A stretch of 64,000 nucleotides of DNA from positions 184,001 to 248,000 of the forward strand of contig RPFO01000229.1 in the NCBI GenBank assembly GCA_009746045.1. The letters run 5' to 3'. A program made the position numbers and the translations under genes. The stretch comes from Mesostigma viride. Its lineage: Eukaryota > Streptophyta > Mesostigmatophyceae > Mesostigmatales > Mesostigmataceae. Positions 19,896 to 42,100 of the stretch are shown here, piece by piece. The notes under the pieces are model-generated. The model was not told the origin of the DNA, searched no databases, and saw only the letters and a program-made list of their open reading frames with translations. The first letter of the stretch is position 1. Each line of letters opens with the position of its first letter.

Positions 19896-20411
19896 GGGAT
19901 GGCATCTCAGCAGAGAGTAACTCTCTGCATAAGAAAAGCATGACTAAATGCTGCTATGCGTCATCTGGTACTGTGGGGCTCTGACATCATAGGCACACAT
20001 GTACATGCCGCTAAATAATGCTAATTCATCATCTGGTTTGGGGCCCATAATATATAGGCGTACAGAAGGCCACATTGGCCAGGCCTTCTATTCTACACTA
20101 CTACTGCTATAGTCCCCTACTAGGCTGGGGTTGCCGTAGGCTGAGGGTGCTGGGGCAGCAGGGGTCGCTTGCCAGGGCTGGCTTGTGGCCGACCTAGATG
20201 GCCGCCCCGGCCTTCCAGTACGTACGCCGCGCCTGCGCTGCCCCGGCCGCCGCGGTCTGCCGGTCGCCGGAGCTGGAGGTAGGTCGGCCATATCTCCCGT
20301 CGCCGTTGTTGCTGCGCCAGGGTCAAGTCATCTTCCAAGGTGTAGTGAGTCTTCTCGAGCCGCTTGCGGCGTCTGAGGAACGAAATCTCATGTCAGCCGG
20401 GTTCTCAAACA
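19896..20411 (-). mobile_element. Half-LINE 3' fragment (copy 5)
   Basis: Read leftward, it contains the end of ORF1 (LRRRKRLEK, EDDLTLAQQQRRREIWPTYL) from about 20400. A stop region near 20120 and the family's 3' UTR (ATGTACATGTGTGCCTATGA) follow. The 5' part and the final tail are missing. Confidence 0.7.
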
Positions 20412-23400
20412 TGCTTCCGTTGGGGAGTCATGGTCTCATGGAGCATTAACTGAACCCCGATCGATGGATGGAAGGTGGCACTATGAGCATGATGGCACTA
20501 TATGAGCATGGCGGGGTTAGCACTGGCTACCGCCTGGCCGACCTGATTTATGCGGACGACACCACCCTCATCGCGCGCCCCGAGCACATTCAGACCTGGC
20601 TGGATTGTCTGGGCTTGGAGGCGCGGGCGGTGGGGTTGGAGATTAGCTAGTGTCAAAACTGAGGCTATGGTGATTGGGGCTTCCAGTAGCCCGCCGCTAC
20701 CACGGCTGCTAGGCGGGACGGAGGTCCCGTTTCGTGATCGCTTTAAGGGGTCCGGACACACCGGAATTATTTCGCGCCAAAAAATTCGCGCCGGTACCCG
20801 GCACGTGAAATTGTGGTGCACGATGCGCGTAGCCCTTGCGCCAAGTTGGCCATGGCGACGTGCGTTAGGTAATAAATGCAGTAATATGGCAATAAGACCG
20901 CAGAAAATTATGCAGATGCGTCAAATCAAAGTTTCATCATGATCTTGCGTAGCCGAAGATGCATTATTGACGAGATCGATGCCATTTTTCATCCGCGTTT
21001 GCGAGGGGGTCTGGCCCGGAAATCTTGCCGCAACGAATAAGCAGCAATACATGCCTACAGCGATAATTACAAAGGTTCTTAGTCCCTAGCGATGCAGAAA
21101 GCAACGTTCATTAACGGGGAGATTGAAAATGTTAAAGAACCTTTTATTTTATTACTTTTCCTCGTCATTTTCGGAAAGAAAACGCCAGGTCCTGCTTTAT
21201 GCGCTGTCAACCCGTCCATGGGTGGCTGGCATTTCTTGCGCGCCTTGTCAGGAAAGATAGCATGCCATTGTACGTCTATTATCCAGTGGTTACCCCCGAA
21301 GTCTATTGCGTTTAGAAATCCCTTTATTCTAAGCTTTCAGCACGGTTTCCTGGAAGGGTGCGTTGTTTTGTTCGCCGCTTGCTGCATGCACGTCTCTAGT
21401 TTTCCGGCAGCTTTCAACCGATTCGCTTACGTTATGCGTGGCAAGCTCTGAAATCCTGTCTAGGATTGGGTAATATCAAGGTAAGCTGCTACGTTAATGT
21501 AATGATATATGGAAGGATTTGGATGGCAGAGTGCTTATATTGCATATTCAACACGTACCCCGGCATGCCTCGAGGGCGGCATGCAACAAGCTGGCGAGCA
21601 TATGAACCGTGCGTCTCAACGTGCTGGGAAACAAGGTGGCTATACTTCTCTTGCTGGCCATGCTTTGTATATGTGTAAGCTATGCTTACGTGTGTGTCCT
21701 CTTTAGATTTGTGGATCACAGCCACTATGCTTCACAATCAATGTGCTCTCAAGGATGCTAGCCATGCTTATGAGGATGGCTGCAAGCCATTTCTCTTATG
21801 GCTTTGCTGTATTTCGTGTTTGCGCTTACAGTTCTGTTTTGTTGGTTGGTTTTTGAACGGGGTGATGTGAACCTGCAGGGTTAGAACATTGTGTTATTAT
21901 TGCTGGTTGATTGAGGCATCATCCTCTACTCTAAGTCAGCATAGCACGTGTAGATGAGCATGCTGTTTATGCACCTTATTGTTGAGCATGGTTTACAACC
22001 ATGGTGAGGTGTGGGGTGTGGCTAGCATGTACGAGTCACCCATCTAATCCCACATGTTTCTGTTGCTATTGAACGTTGCTTGGGCCTCTAAACATTTCTG
22101 TTATTACCAATGAAGATTGCCAACTATGCTACCATAGTGTGGTGCTGCATGCTATGAATGACCTCTCTAGTACTCAAGGCTCATGCTCAGCTTGATCCTG
22201 CATTTGGTGGCTGTTTGTATAACTCAATTGGCAGCCGTCTATGTTAGGATTCTGATGATTTGTGGTGGGCAGGTGATGAAAAGGGTTATGTTTGAGCTCA
22301 TGCCAGTCTATACTAGGGTTGAGGGGTGGCAGTTGAGGACACTAGTTTATGCCATCAGTCTAGCTCAGAATGACCTGAATTTTGATTCCAAGATAGTTTG
22401 CATGATAAATAACTTGCTGGCACCTTGTTTGCCCCACTTGGTGGTGGGCAAGGGTGATTGGTGCAGCCATTTGGCATAAAACCGTATTTTCGTGCATTTT
22501 TTTTTTTCATACAAAAGTGATGTTTGTTCACATACGTGGTCAGAATGAGCTGAAAATTGGTCCCATTGATATTCCCACCCTGTGGAAGTTATCTATATCT
22601 CCCTGGGCCCAACCCATGCGTATTTGATTTGATTTTTTTTTTTTAGTCACAAAAAAGACGTATTTTTTGGTAAACTGCCAAAGTATGCCCAGACGTGCGA
22701 TTTTGGTGCTGCAAATTAGCTCCATTCCTTGGTCTGGGTGGGGATTTTACTGGAATATGGTGTTTGGTCCACAAGTGTGGGGGGGTTGTCCTAGGCAATC
22801 CGTGCTTTTAGGGGGTGTGCGCGCTAAAAATAGCTCCGTGCACATGGATGGTGATGGGCCTTGAACTCAAAAAGTAGCCAGATGCATGCCCAAGGGTCAT
22901 ATTTATGGTCCCCCATCATAATTTGCATTGCCAGAATGGGTATTGAGTGCAAAACATGTGTATTCAATTTGGGGGGGTTCAGGTGTGTCCGGACCCCTTA
23001 AACTGCTGGGGAGCATGCTTCCTGACACCGCCGCCGATGTGGACACCCGCATCGGCCTGGCCTGGGCTCGGCATCGTTCGCTCAAAACCTACTGGCCAGC
23101 ACTCGAAGGTCCTCGGGGAGCACCGCAAGCGCATGCTCCTCAAGGTCCTGGTCCTCACGGTGCTCACGTATGGCGCCGAGGCATGGACGCTCACGGACAC
23201 GCTGGCGGCCATGCAAGCTAAACGGCACGGTCACCAGGATGCTCCGTCAGGCCCTGAATGTAGGGGTCTCCACGCATAGGTGTCTAGAATCTTTGTACCA
23301 GGCCATGCCTCGCATTTCGAAAGAGATTAGACAGCGTAGGATAGCATTCGTAGAACATCTTGCTCGCACCAGCCAGGTAGACACCGCCCTCGGTCTGGCC

Positions 23401-23860
23401 GACCCCCAGCGGCTTGGCCAGCCAGGGCGGCATATCCTGACCTGGCCTGGCCCCAAGGACATTCCTAAGAAGGTAGGCAAACATGTCATGACCTACCCAC
23501 AGCAATTGATGGCTGACCTAGTGGTCCCAGCGCAGTTTGAACATCGCATTCACTCCCTCTCTCTTGCTTGGACTGCTATGCAGGACAAGAAGAGGTGGAA
23601 GACCATTGTCCAGGCTCATACGCCAGCCCCTCATGTGGGCAAGCCCCCTCCCCGGAGCGGAAGGGGCGCTTTGCTGAGTAGAATAGGTAGGGTTTTCTAG
23701 ATTAGATTAGCTTAGATTAGTTCGGAGTTAGATTAGTTCGGTTTCGCGAATTTGTCCCCCCCTCCATCCATCCACGGGAATATATGCTACATGATCTCCC
23801 AACGGAGTCATGTTATAATTTAATTTTAATTTAATTTAATATGAGCATTGGCATGTGGGC
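20412..23860 (+). mobile_element. LINE copy with YADD reverse transcriptase, split by a TTAA element
   Basis: The left part (20515-20746) encodes GYRLADLIYADDTTLIA, the catalytic RT motif with both aspartates, followed by the segment LGLEARAVGLEIS. The right part (23002-23700) resumes with DTRIGLAW, LTYGAEAWTLT, the RQRRIAFVEHLAR block and the C-terminus, and then the 3' UTR with CTCCCAACGGAG (about 23795-23806) and a TTTAA tail. Joining the flanks of the insert gives the same order as the uninterrupted copy near 2035-2110. Frame breaks (near 20650 and 23215) show it is dead. Confidence 0.85.
20743..23001. mobile_element. TTAA-flanked TIR element inside the LINE (2251 bp)
   Basis: The element proper is 20747-22997 between TTAA copies at 20743-20746 and 22998-23001. 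The terminal inverted repeats are a perfect 16 bp (GGGGTCCGGACACACC). The paralogous LINE at about 2050-2080 lacks the insert, so the empty target reads ...GATCGCTTTAAACTGCTGGG. Internal blocks near both ends match the element in P4H intron 3. No recognisable transposase is encoded. TTAA target duplication fits piggyBac-type mobilisation by an enzyme encoded elsewhere. Confidence 0.85.
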
Positions 23861-24645
23861 CTTACTGGTGAGATCGACCTGGTCGCCCACCGCCTTCCCC
23901 GCGCGCGGGGTAAGGCAGGGCCGCCCCCGCTCCTTCTCACCTTTAAGACCCCGGCGGACAAGATTTCTTTTCTCAGACGCCGCAAGCGGCTCGAGAAGAC
24001 TCTCTTCACCCTTGATGACGACTTGACCCTGGCGCAGCAACAACGGCGACGGGAGCTATGGCCGACCTACCTCCAGCTCCGGCAGACCAAGGCGGGGCAG
24101 CCGGTGTACTGGAAGGGGGCGGCCATCTACGTCGGCCACAAGCCCTGGCAGGCGACCCCCGCGGCCCCAGCGACTCCAGACGCCCCAGCTTAGGGGAATA
24201 CAGCAGTAGTAGTGTAGAATAGATAGACCGTGGCCATGTACATGTACGCCTCCTAGAGGCCCTATTCCAGCTAAGCCACGCGCTTTATGTAATCATGTAC
24301 ATGTGTGCCTATGATGAGCCACACTCCAGACGATGCCTAGTTTTATTTAGTAATGCTGTGCCCATGCAGAGAGCTGCTCTCTGCTGAGATGCCACGCTCT
24401 AGTTTTTGTATAGCCATGATGATGATCTTCCCCCTCACAGGCATGCTCCCCCCTTACCCGGGCATAGCGTGATAGACCATGAGGGTGCGGGTGCCCTGGT
24501 GCACCTAGAGCAGGGGTAGCTTACATTCCTACCCTTGCATGAAGTAGCCTAGAATGTATTAAAAGCCATATGCCCCTTCTCAGGGCTATGTGCTACATCT
24601 ACTCCCAACGGAGTGATGTTGATAATTAATTAATTAATTAATTGG
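23861..24645 (+). mobile_element. Half-LINE copy 6, 5'-truncated, intact C-terminal domain and tail
   Basis: This plus-strand copy starts inside ORF1 and keeps the RNA-binding-like C-terminal domain open to its stop at 24193: MGLTGEIDLVAHRLPRARG, LLLTFKTPADKISFLRRRKR, DDDLTLAQQQRRRELWPTYL, then QPVYWKGAAIYVGHKPW. The complete 3' UTR, the hairpin ACTCCCAACGGAGT (about 24601-24614) and (TTAA)n follow. The 5' truncation is typical of target-primed reverse transcription. It is the cleanest sequence of the ORF1 C-terminal domain in the window. Confidence 0.85.
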
Positions 24646-25386
24646 CATGTGGGGGCCAAGACGGCCTCTCAGTGTTATTAAGTGAGACAACTACTGTTAT
24701 GAACAAAGATGAGGACAAGTTGGCTTGGCTTCAGGTAGTGGAAGCCAACAAACTTCCTCGATCCGGTCGGTTATCTGGGAAGGTGCGCGTCTCACCCTCC
24801 ATGGCCGCAATCGTACCAGCTGCATGCATGTGGCCCTGCGCCTCCTGGAAGCTATCATGCATGGTAGGCACTTGTATAGGATCAGTCCCGATCTAAGTAT
24901 AGGCTTCTCCACAAAATCCGAGGTTTCAATTAATGCAAGCTCCCCAACGCGACCGCGTGTATTTCATTACTACGTACAAGTAGAATATCAAGTAGAATAT
25001 ATTTTAGGTCTACAACCTGGTAATGAAAATTTAACACGCGTGCCTGCCTGCTGGTCCCACAAACAACTGCACGTTGTTTCCGGACGTCCTCTCTGATAAG
25101 ATCTATATGAAAGCACATGCACAGTGCACATGCCTTTACATGCACACGGTCTGCTGCGCCATTGGTCGGCTAGACATTACGATCTAGACTGCAGGGCTCT
25201 GGTGCAAGCTTTGATGATAAAATGACTACACCTACAACGCAAAAGGTTTAGAGCTGGCGCCATATCCCTTATTGCCGATAAGTTAAATGTCTTTGGCCCC
25301 AACCCTACCTGAGGGTTAAGTAAACACAAGTCACTGCTGGTGAGTGGCCCTGGAGATCCGCCTCGCTAAAGGGCACTTGCTTCAAC
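24646..25386. other. Intergenic stretch, no gene seen
   Basis: This separates the half-LINE tail from the 3' end of the sulfotransferase gene. Its open frames are short and show no motif I recognise. It probably includes the sulfotransferase 3' UTR. Confidence 0.35.
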
Positions 25387-34721
<9,335 letters not shown>

Positions 34722-36116
34722 TATGCGTGTTGTGGGCCACGTTGCAGGCCTATGACATATATGATTACCCGGGTTACGGGTATGGCCTACCGCCCAGTAC
34801 ACCGCGCTGGGCGTTCCAGGTAAAGCCAGATGCTTAGCATTGCCAGCTTAAATATCATCGTATTAAGGGTCGAGGGGATTACGTTTGACACGACTCCCAT
34901 GGCTCGGCGTCCCCGGCGCACCATATAGGTGGCATCCTATGTACGTGCTCTCCGTTGAAAGGGCGTGCTCTAACGAGGCCAGGTCGAGGGATATTGTTGC
35001 AGAGCGAGTGATGATGTACGCTTACGACATTGCGCACGTACTTCAGCAAGAGAGTTGTGCGGTAATGCTCATTCGTGGATAAACATGGATGTCACGCAGG
35101 AGTGCATTTTAAGCACTGGGCATCGCACGCAGCAGCAGTGATGAATGAACTGGCGATTACATGCATCCATCGAGTTTTAAAGTAAAAGTACCTCACCACT
35201 TATCCAGCTGTTGTATTGTTGGAGCGACTTTAATTAGTGAAGGCACCGCTGCTTAAAGTGCTTACATCAATTGCCATCCAGCGGATCATGTACTGTACCT
35301 GTAGTTAATGCAAAAAGGTTGTTCCCACAACCGCACCGAACCGTCCGAACGAATAGTGATTAGTGACTGCCGCATAAATATTGCCAGAATCATTCCTGCC
35401 TCATAACAGTACACCCCTAGTCCCACGTTTAAGATTTCCAGCCTTCAGATCTTGAGACCCTGGATTTCACCTCTACTAGTATTAGAATAGTAGTATAATG
35501 TAGTAGAACTTATTAGAATAGAATATAGTCGTAAGATTCTTTAAGATCGTGAGCCCTGGATTGGTCGGACCCCAATCTGAAACGTGGAGCTAGGGGTGTA
35601 GTAACAGTAACCCCCAGTTTGAGGTTTAAGATTCCCACGTTTAAGATCTTGAGACCCTGGATTTTGGAAATTCGCATCAGGTTCCAGGTCAGGTACTGTA
35701 AGCATTTTGGTCGTCAACTGCCGTCAAGCAGGTCGGGAACTCTGGGTACCCACATGCGCCCCAACCTTTGCCACGTGACCCATCGTCCGTAGAAGTTTCC
35801 CGTTTGAGTTCCGTGTACTGTACAGCAGCGCGTTTTTTGTTCGTTCGCTCCTGCTCCGGGGACTTCGGATCTGAATTCCCGAGCTCTTGATCGCCACGCA
35901 TCCTCCGGGGAAACGCTACCAACTTGCATCCAAAAATGCTTTCGGTTATCCTTCGAAATTCAAGCCCGTTGGCCAAGGCCATCGCCATTTAAGCTTAGCT
36001 CCGGTTTAATACGTTGCCTTTTCGCCAACAGCTCACTGGCCGAGCGTTTGAAATTATCATGGGCATAGCAGTTTTTCTGGAAGCGAAACATGCGTTTGTA
36101 ATCTGAACAGTTAAAA
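34722..36116. promoter_or_regulatory. Divergent intergenic region between sulfotransferase and coiled-coil gene
   Basis: The two start codons (34721 minus, 36117 plus) face away from each other across 1.4 kb, so this region should hold both promoters. No TATA box or known motif can be assigned. Three copies of a word like TTTAAGATCTTGAGACCCTGG occur at about 35426-35464, 35540-35560 and 35620-35662. Short TAGTAGAA repeats lie near 35480-35520. Confidence 0.4.
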
Positions 36117-39100
36117 ATGCCAAGGCGGGGGAGGAAGCAGCGAGGACCTCGTGGGAATGCTGGCAAGACCAGTGAAACAACAGGTGATGACGAGGTTGAA
36201 GTGTCTCCGCTTGCGGACGATAGGCCGGGGGTGAAAGAGGAGAGGAATGTGACAGAATCAACAGAGGCAGGGCCAATTACCGAAAGAGATTTGACGGAAA
36301 GCGGGCATATAGAGGATATCCGACTGGAAATTCCCAGCGGTTCTGACACTGGACATGAAGAAGCCACCGTCAACACCGAAGGAGTTGGCGATTTGTCGGA
36401 ATCCGCTGGGCGTAACCAGGATGCTGCCGGCGGCCGCCACGATGACGGAGGATTTTATGACGGAGTGCGCACGGATCCCACGTCTGCCGAACTAGCTGAT
36501 GATTCCCTGGAAGTCGGCGGAGGTCAGGGTATCACTGAAGCAGGTTCTGAAAACAATGAAGCAGGAGCGGACTCCCTGCAGCAAAACTTCCGGTCTGAAG
36601 GACAAGATAGCGATGCTAAGACTTTGGGGGGTGACGGAGCTCCTTGGGAGGATCTTGATGAGGATGCAGCCGCGCGCGGCGATGCCGACAAAGATGACGA
36701 GTTTGTGGACGCAGATGAATTTGCAGAAGTTGACGAAGATCCACAGGGCCCAAGCCATGGATTTACGGATGGAGAAGTGATTCCTGATGGCGGTGGGAAT
36801 TCTACCGCGAATGAGGGCAACATGGCTGACGAGGGGGAGGGAACCGGACATTATGGAGGCAAGCCTGAGGAGGATGCACACGACGAGGACGATGGAAACG
36901 TGGAAGGAGGTCCAGATGAGGAAGAGCTCATAGCGAAGTATACATCTGCAGACATTGAAGAAGAGGAAGAGGGGGAGGACCGTGCGGCAGAGGCCAACGG
37001 TGGCCACAGTGACGGTGAGGATCCCAGCGGGGAGGGGGATCAGGGTGCTGGGGACCATCAAGAGGTAGATGACGTGATGGCCAGGTATTCCTCCGCCGAC
37101 GTCCACGGGGAGGAGGAGCCAGACAATGAAGCAGAGGACAGCCAAGACAGGGACAAGGATGAGGGGCACGTGGAAGGCAAAGGTGACGGAAGCGGAGACG
37201 AAGGAGAGCTCACTTCGAAATATGCGTCGGCTGATCCCTCCAACCTCGATGAGTTGGTCTCTCCAGGGAGGTCAGAGGAGCATGAGCCGAGCGCGAAGAG
37301 AAGGGTCTCCTTCAGCACGCCTGCGTCGTCTGCCAAAGGGGCGGCACGAGGCACATCGGCATCACTGACCAAGCCCAAGGCATCCGCGGCATCTGCTCTC
37401 CCGAAATACAAGCCCTTCCAGGCACGCCCCGCGCCCAACACTGCCCCAAAGACAGCCACGGTGGTTCCGCCTCGGCTGACCAAGACCACGATTCACCTGG
37501 AGGCCCCTGCTAAGACCCCGCTGACAAAGGCCACGCCGCCCCCCACGGACGCGGCCACCAAGACGCCCGCGTCCATTCCCCCCTCGCAGCGCGCTCGGTC
37601 GTACTCGGTCAACAGCAAGAGCACCCCGCCCATTTTCACCAAGCTGGGCGGGAATGGTTTTGGCTCAGCGCCGCGCTTCATGGACCCCAGCTTCATCACA
37701 CCAGGTAGGGCAATACGTTTGCAGCAAACTATCATTGACGTTATGCATGTTTTAGGAAGTGAGCGGATAATGGTAGAACGAGCAGTTTTGTTGTGTGGCG
37801 TGTAGGGTGCTACCCACGCCCATTGTGGACCATACAACCAGCACAGGCTCGAAGGCTGGTATGGCAACCTCCCTGAACGTGGAATTATTGTTAATGGGTA
37901 CAGGTAGGGTGTTTTGCTGCTGCCAGGTGTAGGGGATGCAGGTCGTTGATGACGGGTTATGGCAGATGGGGCGTTTTTGTGTGTAAGACGTTTCCTTGTG
38001 TTGCTAGTAGGGCAGTTGAGGGATCCGGAGATGGTCTTTGGCTGCCGTGCAGATTCTGGTAATCAAAGGGCATATTGGGCAGTGCCCCTGCATTTTGCCT
38101 ATGGAAGGCATTATTTGATATACCTTTCCTCTAGCGGTCCCCTAATCAGATAAATGCCTTGAGCTGCGGCTTGCCTTTCCATGCGTGGCAACTTTGCCAG
38201 CATGGATCCCTTTAACCTTGGGAATAACCTCGGATGAAGCTGTCAATGATGATGAGTAGTTGGGGCATACTGCAGTAAGATGTTGTGTGCAGTATGATGT
38301 TGTTGGACCACTAGCTAGTCATAGATGCTATTCCTTGTTAGAGCTACCGACAAACACATGCACCCGCACGTATGCCTACACGCAAATGCACCCGTGCACT
38401 CGCATGGCCCCGCACCGGCAAGTCATGCCCCGATCCAGCATCCACCTAGCCACCCTCTGCCCCACTCCCCACACAAGCTCAGACAGCACCTGCTCCTTTC
38501 ATTGACCTGCTCACTCCCCCCTCCCTGTTCGTGTGTGGCTCCCTGCCGTCCCCCCAGGCCCCGGCGCGTACGACATCGCCAAGTACACGGAGCTGATGGT
38601 GCGCTACAAGGGCATCATCGGCAACTTCTTGAGCAAGGATGAGCGATTCCGGAAGATTGTTATCGAGCATGGTGAGAGTGGGGAGGGGGCAAGCACAGTG
38701 GGGTGTGCGCGGGGCGGTTGTGATTGAGCACGGTGACGGGGGGGTGGTAAATGACCTCAACCGACATGCTGATGGGCGGGGAAGGGGGGGGGGGAACAGC
38801 ATGGCTCGCTACTTGTGCAAGGCAGCTGGGAGGTGCGTGTCAGGTGGGCATGGGCTTGCTGTGCTGGGCTTACAGAAAGATGCTTGTCGCAAGGGTAGGG
38901 TATGCGGTTGTGATTCCATGGGACAAGGATGATGGGACTACGCAAGAATGGAGATCACCTGTTGCTTGTTGGGAAAAAGTGCGCTCACACTCATGTGCGC
39001 ATACCTGCAGTTGGGTGGGGTGTGCGGACGAAAGCAGCAAAGACTCTGCTATCAGGGCTCGCTTCTTTGCGGTGCACCCTTAAAAATTACTTTGTGCCAG

Positions 39101-42100
39101 CGGAATCCTGCCAATGGAGGCACGCTAAGTGTGAATGTCGTTGCGCCACCTGTCCACCCTGCAGGCATGGACCCTGAGGCGACCATGAAGGTCTTCCAAG
39201 AGATGACGCTGCAGCACATCGCGCAGACCAAGAAAGGTGGGCAGCCGCTGCCGCAGGCATTCTGGGGAGTTGGGGAGAGGGTGCCAGCCGATTGCAGAAG
39301 GGGGCGCCCAGCGGTGGGGATCAGGGGAAATGCCAGGGCAAGCAGATGGAGAATCCGTGCTGTGGCAACAGTTGTCTATCGATAACCATGAGTAATTCGC
39401 AACAGAGTCACAAGGCAGCCAAGCTGACACCCGCACATTCCTGGCAGTCCATATATTGGCTTCAGTTTTAGTGTCTACCATGACTTCAATGGACCGCTGG
39501 CCTATACAACCTCTGGTCGCCAAGGGTTTGCATCGCAAATCAGCTGATGTGGGCCAGATGTCCGGATGTGGGCCAGATGTCCGTGGCCAAACGGGCCAGC
39601 ACTATTACACGACAATCGTCTGATTATTTGTATGCCTTTTCTGCTCTTATGTCCCTGGTTCTGCGCCTGCCTGCTGCACGGGGCGTCACCTGAACCTCTC
39701 CAGGCGCCAAGGAAAAGGAGCAGCAGGCAGCGTAAGTCATTACACCACTGTCCCGGTGTCCTCGTTCTTGTTGCCTCAAGCGGGCCTTGAGTACCGTCTG
39801 CAAGCTATAATATACTCCTCCTTTCTGTGTCATCCCAACAGCCAACCCAAGAGGTCGCCTCGTATCCCATTGCAGTATTCCCATGCCAACGTCTGCCCCA
39901 GTGGAACATGCGCAAGCTTTCGCATGTATGCTGCCACTCCCTATGAACACCTTCGCATTCTGCCGTTACCAGCAAGCAAAAGGGCAGGCTTGGACGTGAC
40001 CATCCGTGGTTCGTACGCTGTAATGTCAAGGCCTTAGACATTGCTAAATTTGTCCAGTACGTTGGTATAGCTAGTACGTTGGCTTAGTTTCCATCCATCC
40101 TATGCACGTGTGGTCGTAAATAGTGCTAAGCATATCTCTCATTGCTGCTGTCCATTTCGCCTTTTAGTTATGTAATGTTGGCTGGAAATAATGATGCAGT
40201 TAGTACCACCATAAAGAGGATCTTGTTCTATTCCAGGCAATTTCCAACCTTGTTTTCCAGCAATGTACTTGTTGTCATACTCATTATCTCTTCGATTCCC
40301 CCGGCTTACGCCACTTGCCCACTTGCCCATCGCTTCGTTGTGCCGTGTGCCAGCCTGCAAGCGGAGCTCACCCAGGCCAAGCACACGGTGGAGACGCTCC
40401 ACCAGCAGGAGGCGGCGCTGGTGGTTCAGCTGGAAAGCGCGCGCGGGGAGCTGGAGGAGAAGTCGAACGCGCTGATTGAGCACCAGATGGAGGTGGCCAA
40501 GCTGCGCACCATGTACGAGATGGTGCGCGACGAGTGCATCGAGGTCAAGGCCAGCCTTGCCGCCAACGAGGTGAGGGGGCACTGAACAAGGAGGAGACGG
40601 GAGATGGGAGACAGGGGCATGGGGATGGGGCCGATGGGGGGGGAGGGGGGGAGGGGGGGGAGGGGGGGGAGGGGGGGGAGGGGGGGGGGGGGGAGGGGGG
40701 GAGGGGGGGGAGGGGGGGAGGGGGGGAGGGGGGGAGGGGGGGGGAGGGGGGGAGGGGGGGGAGGGGGGGGGGGGGGGGGGGGGGGGAGCTTGGGGAGGAT
40801 ATGCCAAGGCCGCTCTTGGTACCTGTCCTGGGGTGGGGGGGAGGGGTTTCTGGGGGGGAAGATACGTCCCCCTGTGTGCCACTCACTTGACCTACTCCCC
40901 ACCCACTTTCTTCCCTTTTCATCAACGTATTGTAAGGGTGCCAAGGCCCTGTTTATACGAACTTTTATTAAAAGGTTGGGCTCAAATCGCCATGGACGGA
41001 GGCATACGGCACGTTCGAGGAATAGTACGAAGACATTAGAAAGTGGATGGCGAAATCAGACAGTCGAGATTCTCCCGCCAACTTAATTTATGTTGCCAAG
41101 TAGCTCAGTATATTTTTAACGTGATTTTTAATGACCCCCTGAAATTGCGCTGATTTAATAAAAATCGGACCCATTTAAACTTGAACTATGTCCTGCCGTA
41201 CCCAGTTCGTACACAGCGGTTCTACCACCAGATTCGCGGGCGGTTATGGGAGTTTCCTTGGCGTTACGCAATCCGATCTTGCTACGGCCGCATCGATCCC
41301 CGCCTTGATGGCTTGCCTCGAGGAGCACCGCAAGATGAAAAATTGGCTAGATCGAGCTGTCCACGTGTAAATTTGTGCCCGTAGCTTTGTAATAAAAGTT
41401 CGCATTAAGTGTCCCTAAATGGATCTTAACCCATGTATGAGTTATAACCCAAATGTACTCTGATAACTTAACCCAAACCCATGTATGAATTCTGAATCAT
41501 GTATAAGTTGTTACCCTGTGTGTCATTCTAACTTACATCTATATCTTCGCAGAAAGTCACAGAGACGGAGCGTGAGTCGGCCCTGGCGGCAACCAAGGAG
41601 TGCGCCACGCTCAACACGTGCCTGCAGGAGGTCATCGAGCAGGTCAGCAGGGCTTTCTTTATGATAAATATTCAAGTATTATGCTAGTATGAAATAGTCC
41701 GTAGGGCTTTCTTAATGATAAATATTCAAGTATTATGCTAGTATGAATAGTCCGTAGGGCTTTCTTAATGATAAGTATTCAAGTATTATGCTAGTATGAA
41801 TAGTCCGTAGGGCTTTCTTAATGATAAATATTCAAGTATTATGCTAGTATGAATAGTCCGTAGGGCTTTCTTAACCCCTAAATGGTCTGAGATCCTGCCG
41901 ATAAATCGGCTGGATCTTCACAATTTTGCAAACCAGATGCCATCCAACCTACCCATATCCAATGGCTGTCCTTGGGGGCCAAGCATGTCCATGAGTTGCC
42001 CTTCGGGTTGGTATATCACAACCTCACATATATGCAGGGTAGGCCATGTATAACTGCCGTCAAAGTCAGGGGGGTCAAGACGCGCGTTTTCATTTTTGGT

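Noticed and set aside
39842-39854. Extra microexon between exons 4 and 5 of the coiled-coil gene
   Set aside because: An AG/GT pair is present, but direct joining of exons 4 and 5 already keeps phase and gives continuous coiled-coil sequence.
41643-41874. CRISPR-like regularly spaced repeats
   Set aside because: The units are contiguous minisatellite copies without unique spacers, in a eukaryotic intron.
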